Numbered from the stretch's first letter, positions 1-9,059 are shown. The stretch is 26,696 nt of DNA from CBCXVS01 sp965178525 (GCA_965178525.1 CBCXVS010000072.1:1-26696); one strand, 5' to 3'. The notes: generated by a model not told the origin, from the letters alone. Numbers and translations are program-made.

Positions 1-243
1 AATGACCTGGCTGGGCTCCCTCCATCGTTTGGGGGAGGATAGCCTACCTCATTAACTATTGGGGAACAACCCTAATTATCTGCTGTCAATATAGCCTTGT
101 ACTCCTTTAGAGTATTGAAAGAAATCATGACCATCAAGATGTATCAGATACAGGGAAAATATTCGAAACGAGTCGTGTTGCTTGAAGAGCAAAAAAACAA
201 TGCGATAGCTATACAGTAGCGATATATGAAAAGAGACACGATC

Positions 244-1145
244 ATGAAGGAAGTCATCATTAACGCGGATGATCTTGGCGCTTCAAAAGCAACGAACAAA
301 GCCATTGCCTATGCTTACCGTCACGGTGTTCTCACCAGCGCAAGTTGTGTTGCGGCCATGCCGGCTTATGAGGATGCGCTTGCGCATGTGATCCGGCCGA
401 ATCCGGAGTTGGGGGTTGGCATGCATCTGACCGTCACCGAAGGCAAGGCTATATTGGATGCCGCGGACATTCCTCTTCTCGTTGATGCACATGGGCGCTT
501 CCGGAATAGCTTTTTCGATATTTGGATGAAGCTAAAAAAGAATAAAGACATACTGAAACAAATTTATTGGGAAATGGATGCGCAGTGTTATCAATTGCAC
601 ACTGATGGTATTCGCATTGATCATATAGATGGGCATCATCACATTCATATGATACCCTCTATTTTTCAAATAGTCGCAGAGATTGCGAAAAAGTACGATT
701 GCCATGTCATACGGCTTACTGATGAGCCATTGTATTTATCAGCTTCAGGTTGGTATCCAAGTTATTATTATCTACCGTGGATCAATGGCAATATTGTCAA
801 AAAGACATTGTTGAGCACATTTTCAAAATTGAACAAGAAATATCTACATCATATCCTTACAACCGATTATTTTTTGGGATTTTACATAGTGGCCGGATGG
901 ATATGAGAAACTTGCAATATGTCTTGCGTTCTCTCAAGCCGAGGGTCACGGAAATTGCCACCCATCCTGCATTGTATGATGCGTACGAAGCCGAGACATA
1001 TCCACATGAAAACATGGTGCAATGGTTACAATCGGCAGGACGTCAGCAAGAAATAGAAGCCTTGCTGGCGGATACCATACGGCAAGAGGCTCAGAACAAC
1101 AATATCAAATTAATACGCTTTTGTGACATGACTGCAAACAAGTAG
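244..1145 (+). pseudogene. YdjC/ChbG-family carbohydrate deacetylase, frameshifted
   Basis: This is a metal-dependent deacetylase of the YdjC/ChbG/HpnK family, which removes acetyl groups from N-acetylated sugars. The N-terminus carries the family INADDLG motif with the metal-binding Asp. Further in are the VGMHLT stretch and the DHIDGHHHIHM histidine cluster. After codon TTDY at about 869 the frame breaks. The other frame continues as FFGILHSGRMDM, then RNLQYVLRSL and the conserved EIATHP near the C-terminus. One extra T in the T6 run at 870-875 would rejoin both halves into about 300 residues, the normal family length. I prefer ATG 244 (MKEVII) to the in-frame ATG 226 because homologues start just before INADDLG. 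The first 243 bases hold no gene that I recognise. This gene and its leader are AT-richer than the rest of the window, which suggests transfer. The lesion could be a homopolymer sequencing error. Confidence 0.8.
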
Positions 1146-1171
1146 ATTTTGATCCTTCGGAGGGTATGTGC

Positions 1172-2434
1172 ATGCTCTCTCTGAGTCAGAGAAGAACACA
1201 GCTTACGGTTATTATTATGGTTGCTGTTCTAATACGATTAGGCGTTATGTTTGCTTTGCAAACGTATCAATTTAAATCCGAAAGAGCATATGGCTACAGC
1301 AATGCCAGGGTTGCTTTCCATGTCATGACCGGCCGCGGATTCAGCTTGTCGGCAAACGAGGCTGGCGGACTGAACAAGACGGCCATCACGCCGCCGGGCT
1401 ATGTCTATGTCCTGGCTGGGATCTTCAAGATTTTCGGCCCCTATACGGTGATGTCTGCTATCGTCATTGAGACCATACAAGCACTGATATCAAGTCTCAC
1501 ATGTCTTCTATTTTATCTACTCGGCAGGCGATTTCATGAACACATCGGACTCTTGGCGGCAGCGGCGATGGCGGTCTATCCCAGCGCGATCTTCTTTTCG
1601 GTTGTGCGGATTGGACCGGCGCCTGTGGTGGTCTTGCTCTTAGCGCTGATGATGCACTATCTGCTAAAACTTCAGGAGAACCCGCAGACACGAGATGCGG
1701 TCATCTGCGGGGTATTGATGGGACTGAATGCCCTGTTTGAACCAGCGGTCATTCTTTTCTACGTTTTGGCCTGTATATGGCTATTGCTATGGCGTTCGCG
1801 CGCTCGCCTGGCGGCGGTGACACACGCGTTCGTGATGGGTATCGTCTGTATGGTGCTCGTGTTGCCGTGGACGATTCGGAATTATATGGTCTTCCACACG
1901 TTTGTCCCTCTCAAATCGTCGATGGGAAGGAATTTGCTGGAAGGGAGTCACCCACAAGGGACGGGCGTTATCCATCACTTTGGGATTCCGGAGGTTTTGT
2001 CTCTGGAAGAATTGAAGATATTCAGAAGTTCCAATGAGCTTCAAAAAGACAAAATGTTGTTTCATAAGGCGGTAGAATTTATCCAAGATGATCCGAAATA
2101 CTTTCTGCATTCGACCCTGCGGCGGATCTTTTATTTCTGGGCGCCGCTTAATCCTTATCGCACCACACCGCATGATACCTTGCGGCTGGTCACATATGGC
2201 CCTGTGCTTATCCTGGCGATTTTCGGCATTCTACTCATGCGGCAAAAATGGCTTGAAACCACACTCGTACTCGCACTTTTCTTCTCTTATCCGCTTCCCT
2301 ACTACATCACACATGTCAGTATTAATCGATACAAATTTATCGTCGAACCTTTCCTGGTCTTGCTCGCCTCCTATGCCGTATTGACGCTCATTCGCCGGCT
2401 CAAACCGCGTGCCATCCCCGTTGCCGCGGGATGA
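1172..2434 (+). CDS. GT39/ArnT-like polytopic membrane glycosyltransferase
   Basis: This is a multi-pass membrane protein of about 420 residues resembling the dolichyl-phosphate-mannose/ArnT type (GT-C fold) glycosyltransferases, which move sugars from polyprenyl-phosphate carriers. The N-terminal membrane helix is followed by a loop with TPPGYVYVLAG and IFKIFG, matching the family pattern PPGYPxFLA..xxxFG. Then come repeated hydrophobic segments, including YLLGRRF and AVYPSAIFF. The usual acidic pair in the first periplasmic loop is not obvious, so the donor and acceptor are unknown. CGGAGGG at 1158-1164 sits 7 bases before ATG 1172 and only 1 base before ATG 1166, which favours 1172. It lies 26 bases downstream of the deacetylase on the same strand, so the two may form a small glycan-modifying operon. 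Confidence 0.68.
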   Translation: MLSLSQRRTQLTVIIMVAVLIRLGVMFALQTYQFKSERAYGYSNARVAFHVMTGRGFSLSANEAGGLNKTAITPPGYVYVLAGIFKIFGPYTVMSAIVIETIQALISSLTCLLFYLLGRRFHEHIGLLAAAAMAVYPSAIFFSVVRIGPAPVVVLLLALMMHYLLKLQENPQTRDAVICGVLMGLNALFEPAVILFYVLACIWLLLWRSRARLAAVTHAFVMGIVCMVLVLPWTIRNYMVFHTFVPLKSSMGRNLLEGSHPQGTGVIHHFGIPEVLSLEELKIFRSSNELQKDKMLFHKAVEFIQDDPKYFLHSTLRRIFYFWAPLNPYRTTPHDTLRLVTYGPVLILAIFGILLMRQKWLETTLVLALFFSYPLPYYITHVSINRYKFIVEPFLVLLASYAVLTLIRRLKPRAIPVAAG

Positions 2435-2438
2435 AAGA

Positions 2439-2455
2439 CAGGGGCATTTCCCCTG
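2439..2455. terminator. Short hairpin between convergent genes
   Basis: CAGGGG and CCCCTG form a 6-bp stem around a CATTT loop in the 25 bases between two convergent stop codons. There is no T-tract on either side, so intrinsic termination is only a guess from position. Confidence 0.3.
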
Positions 2456-2459
2456 CCGG

Positions 2460-3944
2460 TTATGGCCGTCCCCCTGCCGCGCCATCTCTCGGATAAGCGC
2501 CTAGATGCACCGCGCCGTTTTTGGCACGGCGCGCCGGACTCTCCCGGCGCAGATGAAAATCCTTGCGGCCCGGCTTGGTGCTGACAAACTGGGGGTCGGC
2601 GGTCTTGGACTGGGCATCGCAACCGCACCGCTTTTGCCACATCGTGAAGCCGACACGGCCTTTATTGTACGTAAAGGTCAGACGCCCGTTGTGATTGAAA
2701 TAGAGATTGTCATTCACCGTGCGGGGGGCGCTCACGGCCTGCCGGTCGATGCGGATAGCGCGCGCATCACGCCGGGTAAGATAGACGATGTTGTGCCGAA
2801 TGGTGACCTCCCGATGCTGGCGATAGTCGATACCCAGGCCGGCGTTATAGCAGACGTTGTTTTCGAGCGTTACATAGTATCCATCTGACGAGATTCGGTA
2901 ACAAACGCCCGCGACGTTATAGACGATATTTTCGGAGACGCGCCAACGGTCACACCCGCTTTCGATGTAGATTCCACGGGTGAGTTTATCCCCTTTGACA
3001 TTGGGACTCATGGTGTGGATGACATTGCCCGTGATGACGCCATCGTCGCCATTCACATCACAATAAATGCCCTGAAATGTCGGCAGTGGGACCTTTCCGC
3101 CAAATTCGTCCTGGCACGCCTGGATCGATTGAAAATCGGAGAGGTGATTCTGGCGCACTAGCGTCCCATTGGACATGGAGCGGGAGCGGGACTTTCCAGC
3201 GGTGATTTTGATCGCCTCATGCTTGAAGACCTTGGCATTTTTCCAGCCACATAACAGATGACTGAGAGTATTGTGTTCGATCACGGCATGTTGCGTGCCT
3301 TCTATCCGCATGGCGTTCGTGCGGATATTCGTGAGCGTATTGCCGCGGACCAAGGCATTGTTGACGGTGTAGCCTTCGTCTCGATTGTCATGCAGGAACA
3401 GACTTCTCGTGCCGCGATTTGACAAGGGCGTGAGGCCCCAGTTGCGAATCGTATTGCCAAGGATCCGAGTACCGATCATCGTTCGCCGTTGCGCGTGGAC
3501 TTCAATAGCGTAATCCGAGGTCGGCACGCCCTTGCCGTCAAACGTCAGTTGTCGCACGGTCCAGTTATCCACATTACGGAGTTCGATCACGCCGTCTCTG
3601 GAACCCTTGCCGGTATACCGCAAAATGGGCGTGTGGCCGGTATCGGGTTCGACGACGATACGCGCGGTTGCCAGACAACTCGGTTTCTGCGCGACCGCAC
3701 TCTCATCGTAAGGCGTTTTGGCCTGTCGAATGCGAATCCTATCGCCACATGCCACGTGCTCAAAGGCTCGTTGCATGGCGCAGTACGGGTCGTCAGAGGT
3801 TCCCTGCCCCGGGCATGAGGTGTCCTTGTCCACATACAACGTCGCCGCCAACCCGGTTTCCATGCACAAGGTAATGAGGGCGAAGACAACCCATCCCAAC
3901 ACCATAAAGCGCAGCGGTTGCCAAACGTTATGTCTACCACCCAT
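2460..3944 (-). CDS. Exported right-handed beta-helix repeat protein
   Basis: This is a secreted protein of about 494 residues with a signal peptide: a positively charged N-terminus, a hydrophobic core around MVLGWVVFALITL, and probable cleavage after GLA. The mature part begins with the ATLYVDKDTSC and GTSDDPYC pattern seen in DUF1565/PbH1 proteins. It is followed by many Asn-rich rungs such as ILGNTIRNW, LVRGNTLTN, IEHNTLSH and VSENIVYNV, which build a right-handed parallel beta-helix. Proteins of this fold often bind or cleave polysaccharides, but I see no catalytic signature. The SD-like AGGCGG lies 5 bases before ATG 3944, while the alternative GTG at 3950 overlaps that SD. The MBL-fold gene ends 19 bases upstream, so the two may be co-transcribed. 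Confidence 0.75.
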   Translation of the reverse strand: MGGRHNVWQPLRFMVLGWVVFALITLCMETGLAATLYVDKDTSCPGQGTSDDPYCAMQRAFEHVACGDRIRIRQAKTPYDESAVAQKPSCLATARIVVEPDTGHTPILRYTGKGSRDGVIELRNVDNWTVRQLTFDGKGVPTSDYAIEVHAQRRTMIGTRILGNTIRNWGLTPLSNRGTRSLFLHDNRDEGYTVNNALVRGNTLTNIRTNAMRIEGTQHAVIEHNTLSHLLCGWKNAKVFKHEAIKITAGKSRSRSMSNGTLVRQNHLSDFQSIQACQDEFGGKVPLPTFQGIYCDVNGDDGVITGNVIHTMSPNVKGDKLTRGIYIESGCDRWRVSENIVYNVAGVCYRISSDGYYVTLENNVCYNAGLGIDYRQHREVTIRHNIVYLTRRDARAIRIDRQAVSAPRTVNDNLYFNHNGRLTFTYNKGRVGFTMWQKRCGCDAQSKTADPQFVSTKPGRKDFHLRRESPARRAKNGAVHLGAYPRDGAAGGRP

Positions 3945-3962
3945 GATCACCGCCTACACGAT

Positions 3963-4841
3963 TTAAGCGTCCATCTCGTCCGCATACACAAAGCGGAAGG
4001 TGTTGCCGTCGGGGACAATCCGGCCCATTGACGGAGCCGGGAAATGCGTGCCGCAGACGAGGACCTCGGTGTCGCAGTAGCGCTCCAGAAAGGCCCGCCG
4101 GGTTTGCCGGGCCAGCTCCGGGTCAAAATCCGGACGCGGAATCCACAGGGGTTCGGCGCATTGCACCGGGCTGTGGATCATGTCGCCGGTGATGACCGCG
4201 TTGGCGCCGTTCGATGCCAGACGGACGCTGACATGATCCGATGTATGGCCCGGCGTCGACTCGAGCCACACTTCGTCATCGAGGGCGTAATCGTTGGTTA
4301 CCAGGACGGCCTGCTTCGCTTCCATGATCGGCAAGACACTGTCGGTCAGATGCACCAGGGGCTCGTTCTGATGCATCTTCTCCCAGTACGCCCATTCCTT
4401 TTGGGAGAAGATGTACCGGGCGTTCGGGAACGTCGGCACCCAGCGCCCATCGCGCAGTTGCGTGTTCCAACCGACGTGGTCGGTGTGCATATGTGTGCAC
4501 ATGACATAGTCCACCGCCTCCGGGTCGACGCCGGCAGCGATCAGGTTGTGCAGGAACGCGCCACTCGTGTTCATATGCCAGCTTGGCCGCTGGCGTTCCT
4601 TGTTGTCGCCCACACACGTGTCGACGAGGATGGTATGATGCGGCGTGCGCACCAGATAGGCCTGCATCGTAAAGATCAAATTGCCGGAGACGGGATCCAT
4701 GGCGCGCGGCTGTAGCCACGGCTTGTGGGGCTCCCAATCCTCCGGCGTGGTGTGCGGAAAGAAACCGAACGGATCGAAATCCGGCATGGCCGGCTCGACA
4801 ATCCGATCGATTGTGATGTGTCCGACGTGTTGTTGCAGCAT
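3963..4841 (-). CDS. MBL-fold metallo-hydrolase
   Basis: This is a cytoplasmic metallo-beta-lactamase-fold hydrolase of 292 residues with a full dinuclear metal site. It has HMHTDH (His117, His119, Asp121, His122), His199 in TPGHTSDH, Asp220 in ITGD and His266 in CGTHFP. Family members of this type act as lactonases, esterases or other small-molecule hydrolases. The substrate cannot be read from sequence. No signal peptide is visible. GGAGG lies 7 bases before ATG 4841, supporting this start. The gene is divergent from the FAD oxidoreductase at 5010. A perfect TATAAT on the minus strand at 4965-4970 could be its -10 box, but no good -35 precedes it. Confidence 0.88.
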   Translation of the reverse strand: MLQQHVGHITIDRIVEPAMPDFDPFGFFPHTTPEDWEPHKPWLQPRAMDPVSGNLIFTMQAYLVRTPHHTILVDTCVGDNKERQRPSWHMNTSGAFLHNLIAAGVDPEAVDYVMCTHMHTDHVGWNTQLRDGRWVPTFPNARYIFSQKEWAYWEKMHQNEPLVHLTDSVLPIMEAKQAVLVTNDYALDDEVWLESTPGHTSDHVSVRLASNGANAVITGDMIHSPVQCAEPLWIPRPDFDPELARQTRRAFLERYCDTEVLVCGTHFPAPSMGRIVPDGNTFRFVYADEMDA

Positions 4842-4892
4842 GCTACGTCCTCCATTTCAAAGCCCATACAACCGCATTGGCAACACTCCTGG

Positions 4893-4921
4893 TTGTCCCG
4901 CGTGACGCTTTACACTAGAGT
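4893..4921 (+). promoter_or_regulatory. Possible sigma70 promoter for the FAD oxidoreductase
   Basis: TTGTCC, 17 bases, then TAGAGT: each hexamer matches consensus at 4 of 6 positions. It sits about 90 bases before the ATG in the divergent intergenic region. This is weak support. Confidence 0.25.
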
Positions 4922-5009
4922 ATGACCTGTGCGCTAGCTCATTCACTGATCCGAGCTGCACAGGATTATAGCGGTTATGAGAGAAGCACGCCGGTGAAAG
5001 GAACACATG

Positions 5010-6365
5010 ATGGCCAGAGACACAGCATCCGTTGTCATTTGCGGAGCGGGATATGCCGGTCTGTCGGCCGCCTATTACCTCGCCGTCAAACGCAACATCA
5101 CCGACATCGTGATCGTCGATCCACAGCCTCCCCTTACGCTCACGAGCAATAAAGGCACCGAAGGGTACCGCAATTGGTGGCCCGACGAAACGATGATGCG
5201 CTTCATCAACCACAGCATCGATCTGCTTGAAGACGCGGTCCTGGCGAGTGGGCATCCGGAGTGGCTCAACCGGCGTGGCTATGTCTTTCTCACGGCGCAG
5301 CCTGACGAAGCCGCGCGCTTGCGACAACAGGCGCAACACGTCGCCCGTCTAGGCGCGGGAGCATACCGCGAGCATCCGGGTCCTCTGCCGTACCAGGCGG
5401 CTCCCGCCAGCGGATTTCGCAACCAACCAGAGGGGGTCGACTTGGTGTTGGATACCGGCCTCATTCGAGAACTTTATCCCTTTGTGCGCAACGATGTGGT
5501 GGCGATGGCGCACGTGCGCCGGGCGGGCTTCTTCGACTCCTGGCCCTTTGGTCAATGGCTATTAGCCCAAGTGCAAGCCCGTGGTGTCCGCGTGCTGACG
5601 GACTGCGTCGTGGGTCTTCAGGTTGCGGGGGGGCGCGTCCGAGCCGCGCATCTCGCCTCGGGGCGTACCTTGGAGACGGATGTGTTCGTCCTGGCGGCGG
5701 GTCCGTATCTCAAACAGGTAGCGCACTCGTTTGACTTGGAACTCCCGGTCGTCAATGAAGTGCACGCCAAGCTGACCGTGCGCGACGTGCATGGCGTCGT
5801 GCCGCGCCATGTGCCGCTTATGCTTTGGAATGACCCCGTGAATCTTGCTTGGACAGAGGCGGAACGTCAGAAGTGGGCGGCCAACCCAGAGACGCAGTGG
5901 CTTCTCGACACCATTCCTGCTGGCGTGCATTTTCGGCCGCGTGGTAAGGAAGACGTCTTGCTCATTTGGACCTTTGACGTGCACCGCTTAGAACAACCGG
6001 TCTATCCCCCGCCGTTCAATCCCCATTACGGCGAGGTGCTCATCCGCGGCCTGGCGGACATGATTCCCGGCTTTCGAGTATACGCTGGACAGGACGACCC
6101 AACGCAGGTCGATGGGGGGTATTATTGCAAGACGCCGGAAAATCGGCCGTTGATCGGGCCGCTGCCAGTCGCGGGCGCCTACGTGATCGGGGCGCTGAGC
6201 GGCTACGGCCTCATGGCGTCGCAAGCCGCCGGGGATTTGCTGGCGGCGCATGTGGCGGGTGAGGCGTTGCCGGATTACGCCCCGGCCTTTCTGCTGTCGC
6301 GCTACGATGATCCCGCCTACCAGGCGCAATTGGCTCGGATGGACGCGGCTTCGGGACAGTTGTAA
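5010..6365 (+). CDS. FAD-dependent oxidoreductase (DAO/sarcosine-oxidase-like)
   Basis: This is a flavoprotein of about 451 residues of the D-amino-acid oxidase fold, which includes glycine, sarcosine and dimethylglycine oxidases and oxidises C-N bonds of small amines. The N-terminal Rossmann motif is VVICGAGYAGLSAAYYLA, followed by IVIVDPQPP with the ribose-binding acidic residue. Near the C-terminus, CKTPENRPLIGPLP and YVIGALSGYGLMASQAAGDLLA form the second FAD-contacting region typical of the family. It has no covalent-flavin signature that I can name and no signal peptide. GAAAGGA at 4996-5002 is 7 bases before ATG 5010 and 4 before ATG 5007, so 5010 is slightly preferred. The neighbours give no pathway, so the substrate is unknown. 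Confidence 0.82.
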   Translation: MARDTASVVICGAGYAGLSAAYYLAVKRNITDIVIVDPQPPLTLTSNKGTEGYRNWWPDETMMRFINHSIDLLEDAVLASGHPEWLNRRGYVFLTAQPDEAARLRQQAQHVARLGAGAYREHPGPLPYQAAPASGFRNQPEGVDLVLDTGLIRELYPFVRNDVVAMAHVRRAGFFDSWPFGQWLLAQVQARGVRVLTDCVVGLQVAGGRVRAAHLASGRTLETDVFVLAAGPYLKQVAHSFDLELPVVNEVHAKLTVRDVHGVVPRHVPLMLWNDPVNLAWTEAERQKWAANPETQWLLDTIPAGVHFRPRGKEDVLLIWTFDVHRLEQPVYPPPFNPHYGEVLIRGLADMIPGFRVYAGQDDPTQVDGGYYCKTPENRPLIGPLPVAGAYVIGALSGYGLMASQAAGDLLAAHVAGEALPDYAPAFLLSRYDDPAYQAQLARMDAASGQL

Positions 6366-6380
6366 CCGCAAACGGCAGTA

Positions 6381-6410
6381 TTGACAGCGCCCGCCCTTTA
6401 GGATTAAAGT
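6381..6410 (+). promoter_or_regulatory. Sigma70-like promoter for the ATPase-TPR pair
   Basis: A perfect TTGACA, an 18-base spacer, then TAAAGT (4 of 6 to consensus) stand 67 bases before the ATPase ATG. This gives the two-gene unit its own promoter. Confidence 0.45.
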
Positions 6411-6477
6411 CAAGGCGTGGGCAGAACGCGATCAATCTGTTGTCGTAGGATAACGTAACTAGAGGGCAACGCGCTCG

Positions 6478-7776
6478 ATGGATTGGGAAGATCTTTACCT
6501 TCAGTTAGATCCAAAGGAACCCCTTGAGGCTGAGGATCCTCGTCTGTATCAAGACCTCTTCGGAACGTTCCTCGACGATGTTGCGGCGCGTCTATCGATC
6601 GCAAGGAACAGAAACTTCAAGCTGCTTCTTTCGGGGCATACCGGCTGCGGCAAGTCCACGTTTCTAAATCTACTCCGGGTGCATCCCAAGATCGAGGGTC
6701 CGTTTTTTCCCGTCAAATTCTCCATCCAAGACATCCTTGATCCCAATGATGCCACGCATATCGATATTCTACTCTCGCTGGTTATACAGACGCTCATTGC
6801 GATCGACGAGGCCAAGGACATCACGATCAACATCGAGCAGACGCTGTTGCGGAAAGCCGAGGAACTCTACCGGGAACTTGCCGGACTCCTGCGACGCGAG
6901 GGCGAGACGACGAGTCGAAGAAGCAGGCAGGTCGAGGCCGGCACCGAAACAGGCGTTAACCTGAACAGCATCATTGCCTGGTTCAAGAGCACCCTTTTGG
7001 CGCGTTTTAAGGTTGAAAACGAAACCCGAGAGACGGTACGGCAATATTACAAGCCAAAGATGACGGATTTTTTGCGTACGATCGATGATGTCCTGCTCCG
7101 CATCCAGGCTGCCTTGCAAGACAAACGGCTGATGATCCTGATCGACGATACGGATAAAATCCCCCCGTCACAGGGGCTCGATATTTTCTTCGAAAATGGG
7201 CAACATCTCAGCGCACCCAAAACGAACATCGTTTTTATGGTTGACACCTCACTCTCGTGTTCCTCCAAGTATGCGACGATCGTGGGCAAAATCGGTCATG
7301 AGGAGTTCTTCCCGGCCATCAAGACCATCGAACGAGATGGTTCGACTTCCGCGACGACCAAGGCCAATCAACGCATGCTGCGAGAATTGGTGCGCCAACG
7401 CGCCGGCAAGGAATTCTTTCCGGATACGGCCCTCAACAAGGCCGTGGAGATGAGTGGTGGTGTGGTGCGAGAATTGATCCGTATCTTGCAGGAAGCCATG
7501 TTCCGGGCGCGTGGCCGTGTGCGCAACAACCACGTGGATGAAGCCGTTATACGGGTGCGTAACGGCTATAATCTGTATTCTGATCACGTCAAAGTCCTCA
7601 AGGCTGTATTAGAATCTCCGAACTGGTTTCAGACTTCTGAAGAAGAGGTGACGGAAAAACTGGAATCGATCTTGCTCGACCTCCTTTATATGCCGGCACT
7701 GTTCCAGTATCGCAATGGTGAGGACAAGTGGTATAGACCCTATCCCCTATTTATACCATGGCTGCAAAACCTTTAG
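6478..7776 (+). CDS. P-loop ATPase (AAA/STAND-like), partner of the TPR protein
   Basis: This is a soluble 432-residue NTPase. Walker A is GHTGCGKST at residues 53-61. Walker B is LMILIDDTD at about 218-226, with the two acidic residues expected for Mg and hydrolysis. MSGGVVRELIRIL near 325-337 resembles the sensor-2 helix of Orc/Cdc6-like and STAND AAA proteins. The C-terminus (about 365-432) looks like a winged-helix module ending in LYMPALFQYRNG and W-Y-R-P-Y-P-L. A charged helical insert lies at about 120-155. I do not recognise a named family. AGAGGG stands 11 bases before the ATG. The stop overlaps the start of the TPR gene by 19 bases, so the two proteins are very probably translated together and work as a pair, with ATP-driven switching here and binding or recruitment by the TPR partner. 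Confidence 0.78.
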   Translation: MDWEDLYLQLDPKEPLEAEDPRLYQDLFGTFLDDVAARLSIARNRNFKLLLSGHTGCGKSTFLNLLRVHPKIEGPFFPVKFSIQDILDPNDATHIDILLSLVIQTLIAIDEAKDITINIEQTLLRKAEELYRELAGLLRREGETTSRRSRQVEAGTETGVNLNSIIAWFKSTLLARFKVENETRETVRQYYKPKMTDFLRTIDDVLLRIQAALQDKRLMILIDDTDKIPPSQGLDIFFENGQHLSAPKTNIVFMVDTSLSCSSKYATIVGKIGHEEFFPAIKTIERDGSTSATTKANQRMLRELVRQRAGKEFFPDTALNKAVEMSGGVVRELIRILQEAMFRARGRVRNNHVDEAVIRVRNGYNLYSDHVKVLKAVLESPNWFQTSEEEVTEKLESILLDLLYMPALFQYRNGEDKWYRPYPLFIPWLQNL

Positions 7777-9059
7777 TTTTAGGTCCCGCACAACGCTTGG
7801 ACGTCCAAGATCTGAGTCAACGCCTACAGCTACACCTGGGCCGAGGCGGCATTTTTCTGATTGCAACCGATCACAGCCGCACCAAAAGAGCGGTCGAACG
7901 CCTCCTGTCCAAAGGCTCACCTGGCGTTTCTTGGCATAGCCTGGATGCTTCCAAAGATACCGATGTCCTCTTGCAAATTTGGAACCTCGTGCAACGCCGG
8001 ACGCTTAATCCCTTGCAGGCCGTGTTTTCCGTGCATACGGGACGCCTGAGCCAGCCGGCCTGGATCCGTTTTCTCACGGCGCTCAATATCCGGAGAGAAT
8101 ACATCCCGGACGGGCGCTGGACGCTGGTCATCTGGATGTCGCACCCGCGCATGGACGAGTTCCCAACGTATGCCAAGGACTTTTGGAGCTTTCGCACGGC
8201 CGTGTATCGCTTCCGGAGTACACCGTCTTTCCGTCGTGAGCGCAGCCCAAAAGCTGACGAACTCGAGACGCAAATACAGGACATGCAGCAGCTCATCGAG
8301 CAGACGCAGCAAGAGCGCGGATCTGATGAGCCGCTTCTGGCCTCTCTCGATTTTCGCCTTGGGGAATTGGCCTATGAGCTGCCTGATATGGACCTGGCCA
8401 TGGCGTCGTATCACCAAGCTGAGCGCATCTACCGACCACTTCAAGACCAGCGCAACCTGGCTGCTACCCTGGGCAACCTCGGGCTCATCTATCATGGCAA
8501 GGGGGATCTGGAGCAGGCGCAGCACTACCATGAGGAAGCCCTGCATACGAGCCGCGAGATCGGCTATCTACTGGGCATTGCCGGCTCGCTCGGTAACCTC
8601 GGGATCGTCTCTCAAGTCAAGGGGGATCTGGAGCAGGCACAGCATTACCATGAGGAAGCTCTGCATACGAGCCGCGAGATCGGCTACCCGCAGGGCGTTG
8701 CCACGGTTCTGGGCAATCTCGGGGCCGTCTATCAAGCCAAGGGGGAGCTAGAGCAGGCACAGCATTACCATGAGGAAGCCCTGCGCATAGACCGCGAGAT
8801 GGGAGACTTGCAGGGCGTCGCCGAGGATCTGAGCAACCTCGGACTCTTCTATCAAGCCCAGGAGGAGCTGGAGCAGGCACAGCACTACTACGAGGAAGCC
8901 CTACGCATACACCGCGAGATGGGTAACCTGTCGAACATCGCCGAAACCCTGGGGCGACTCGGGGAACTCAATCAGGCCATAGGGAATACAGAACAGGCCC
9001 AGGTTTGCTTGAAAGAGCGAGACGCCCTCAACCGCAAGGCACGTAAGAGACGGCATTGA
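7758..9059 (+). CDS. Tetratricopeptide-repeat protein with N-terminal DFWSxR-type domain
   Basis: This 433-residue soluble protein starts inside the ATPase gene. The start has no SD, so translational coupling is likely. Residues 1-150 form an alpha/beta domain with LNIRREYIPDGRWTLVIWM and then AKDFWSFRTAVYRF. This resembles the 'LNxxREx...plvlWl...apDFWsxRsxvf.f' signature that I associate with TPR proteins partnered to NTPases; it has no Walker A of its own. A coiled-coil stretch (about 165-195) leads into about six TPR units, four of them nearly identical 40-residue repeats around LEQAQHYHEEAL. Repeats this alike suggest recent tandem duplication and a variable binding surface. A role as sensor or effector partner of the ATPase is inference. 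Confidence 0.78.
   Translation: MAAKPLVLGPAQRLDVQDLSQRLQLHLGRGGIFLIATDHSRTKRAVERLLSKGSPGVSWHSLDASKDTDVLLQIWNLVQRRTLNPLQAVFSVHTGRLSQPAWIRFLTALNIRREYIPDGRWTLVIWMSHPRMDEFPTYAKDFWSFRTAVYRFRSTPSFRRERSPKADELETQIQDMQQLIEQTQQERGSDEPLLASLDFRLGELAYELPDMDLAMASYHQAERIYRPLQDQRNLAATLGNLGLIYHGKGDLEQAQHYHEEALHTSREIGYLLGIAGSLGNLGIVSQVKGDLEQAQHYHEEALHTSREIGYPQGVATVLGNLGAVYQAKGELEQAQHYHEEALRIDREMGDLQGVAEDLSNLGLFYQAQEELEQAQHYYEEALRIHREMGNLSNIAETLGRLGELNQAIGNTEQAQVCLKERDALNRKARKRRH
8469..8948 (+). repeat. Four 120-bp in-frame tandem repeats (TPR units)
   Basis: Units begin at 8469, 8589, 8709 and 8829, with a partial fifth from 8949. The period is exactly 120 bases (40 codons), so copy number can change without a frameshift. 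The shared core GAGCAGGC(A/G)CAGCA recurs at the same phase in each unit. They are coding repeats, not spaced CRISPR repeats. Confidence 0.9.

Noticed and set aside
2505..2888. 127-residue plus-strand ORF
   Set aside because: Antisense shadow of the beta-helix protein; no SD and no family pattern.
4044..4715. 223-residue plus-strand ORF
   Set aside because: It is entirely antisense to the MBL-fold gene, which has complete metal-binding motifs and a good SD.
8469..8948. CRISPR-like array
   Set aside because: The 120-bp units are contiguous, coding and in frame (TPR), with no unique spacers.
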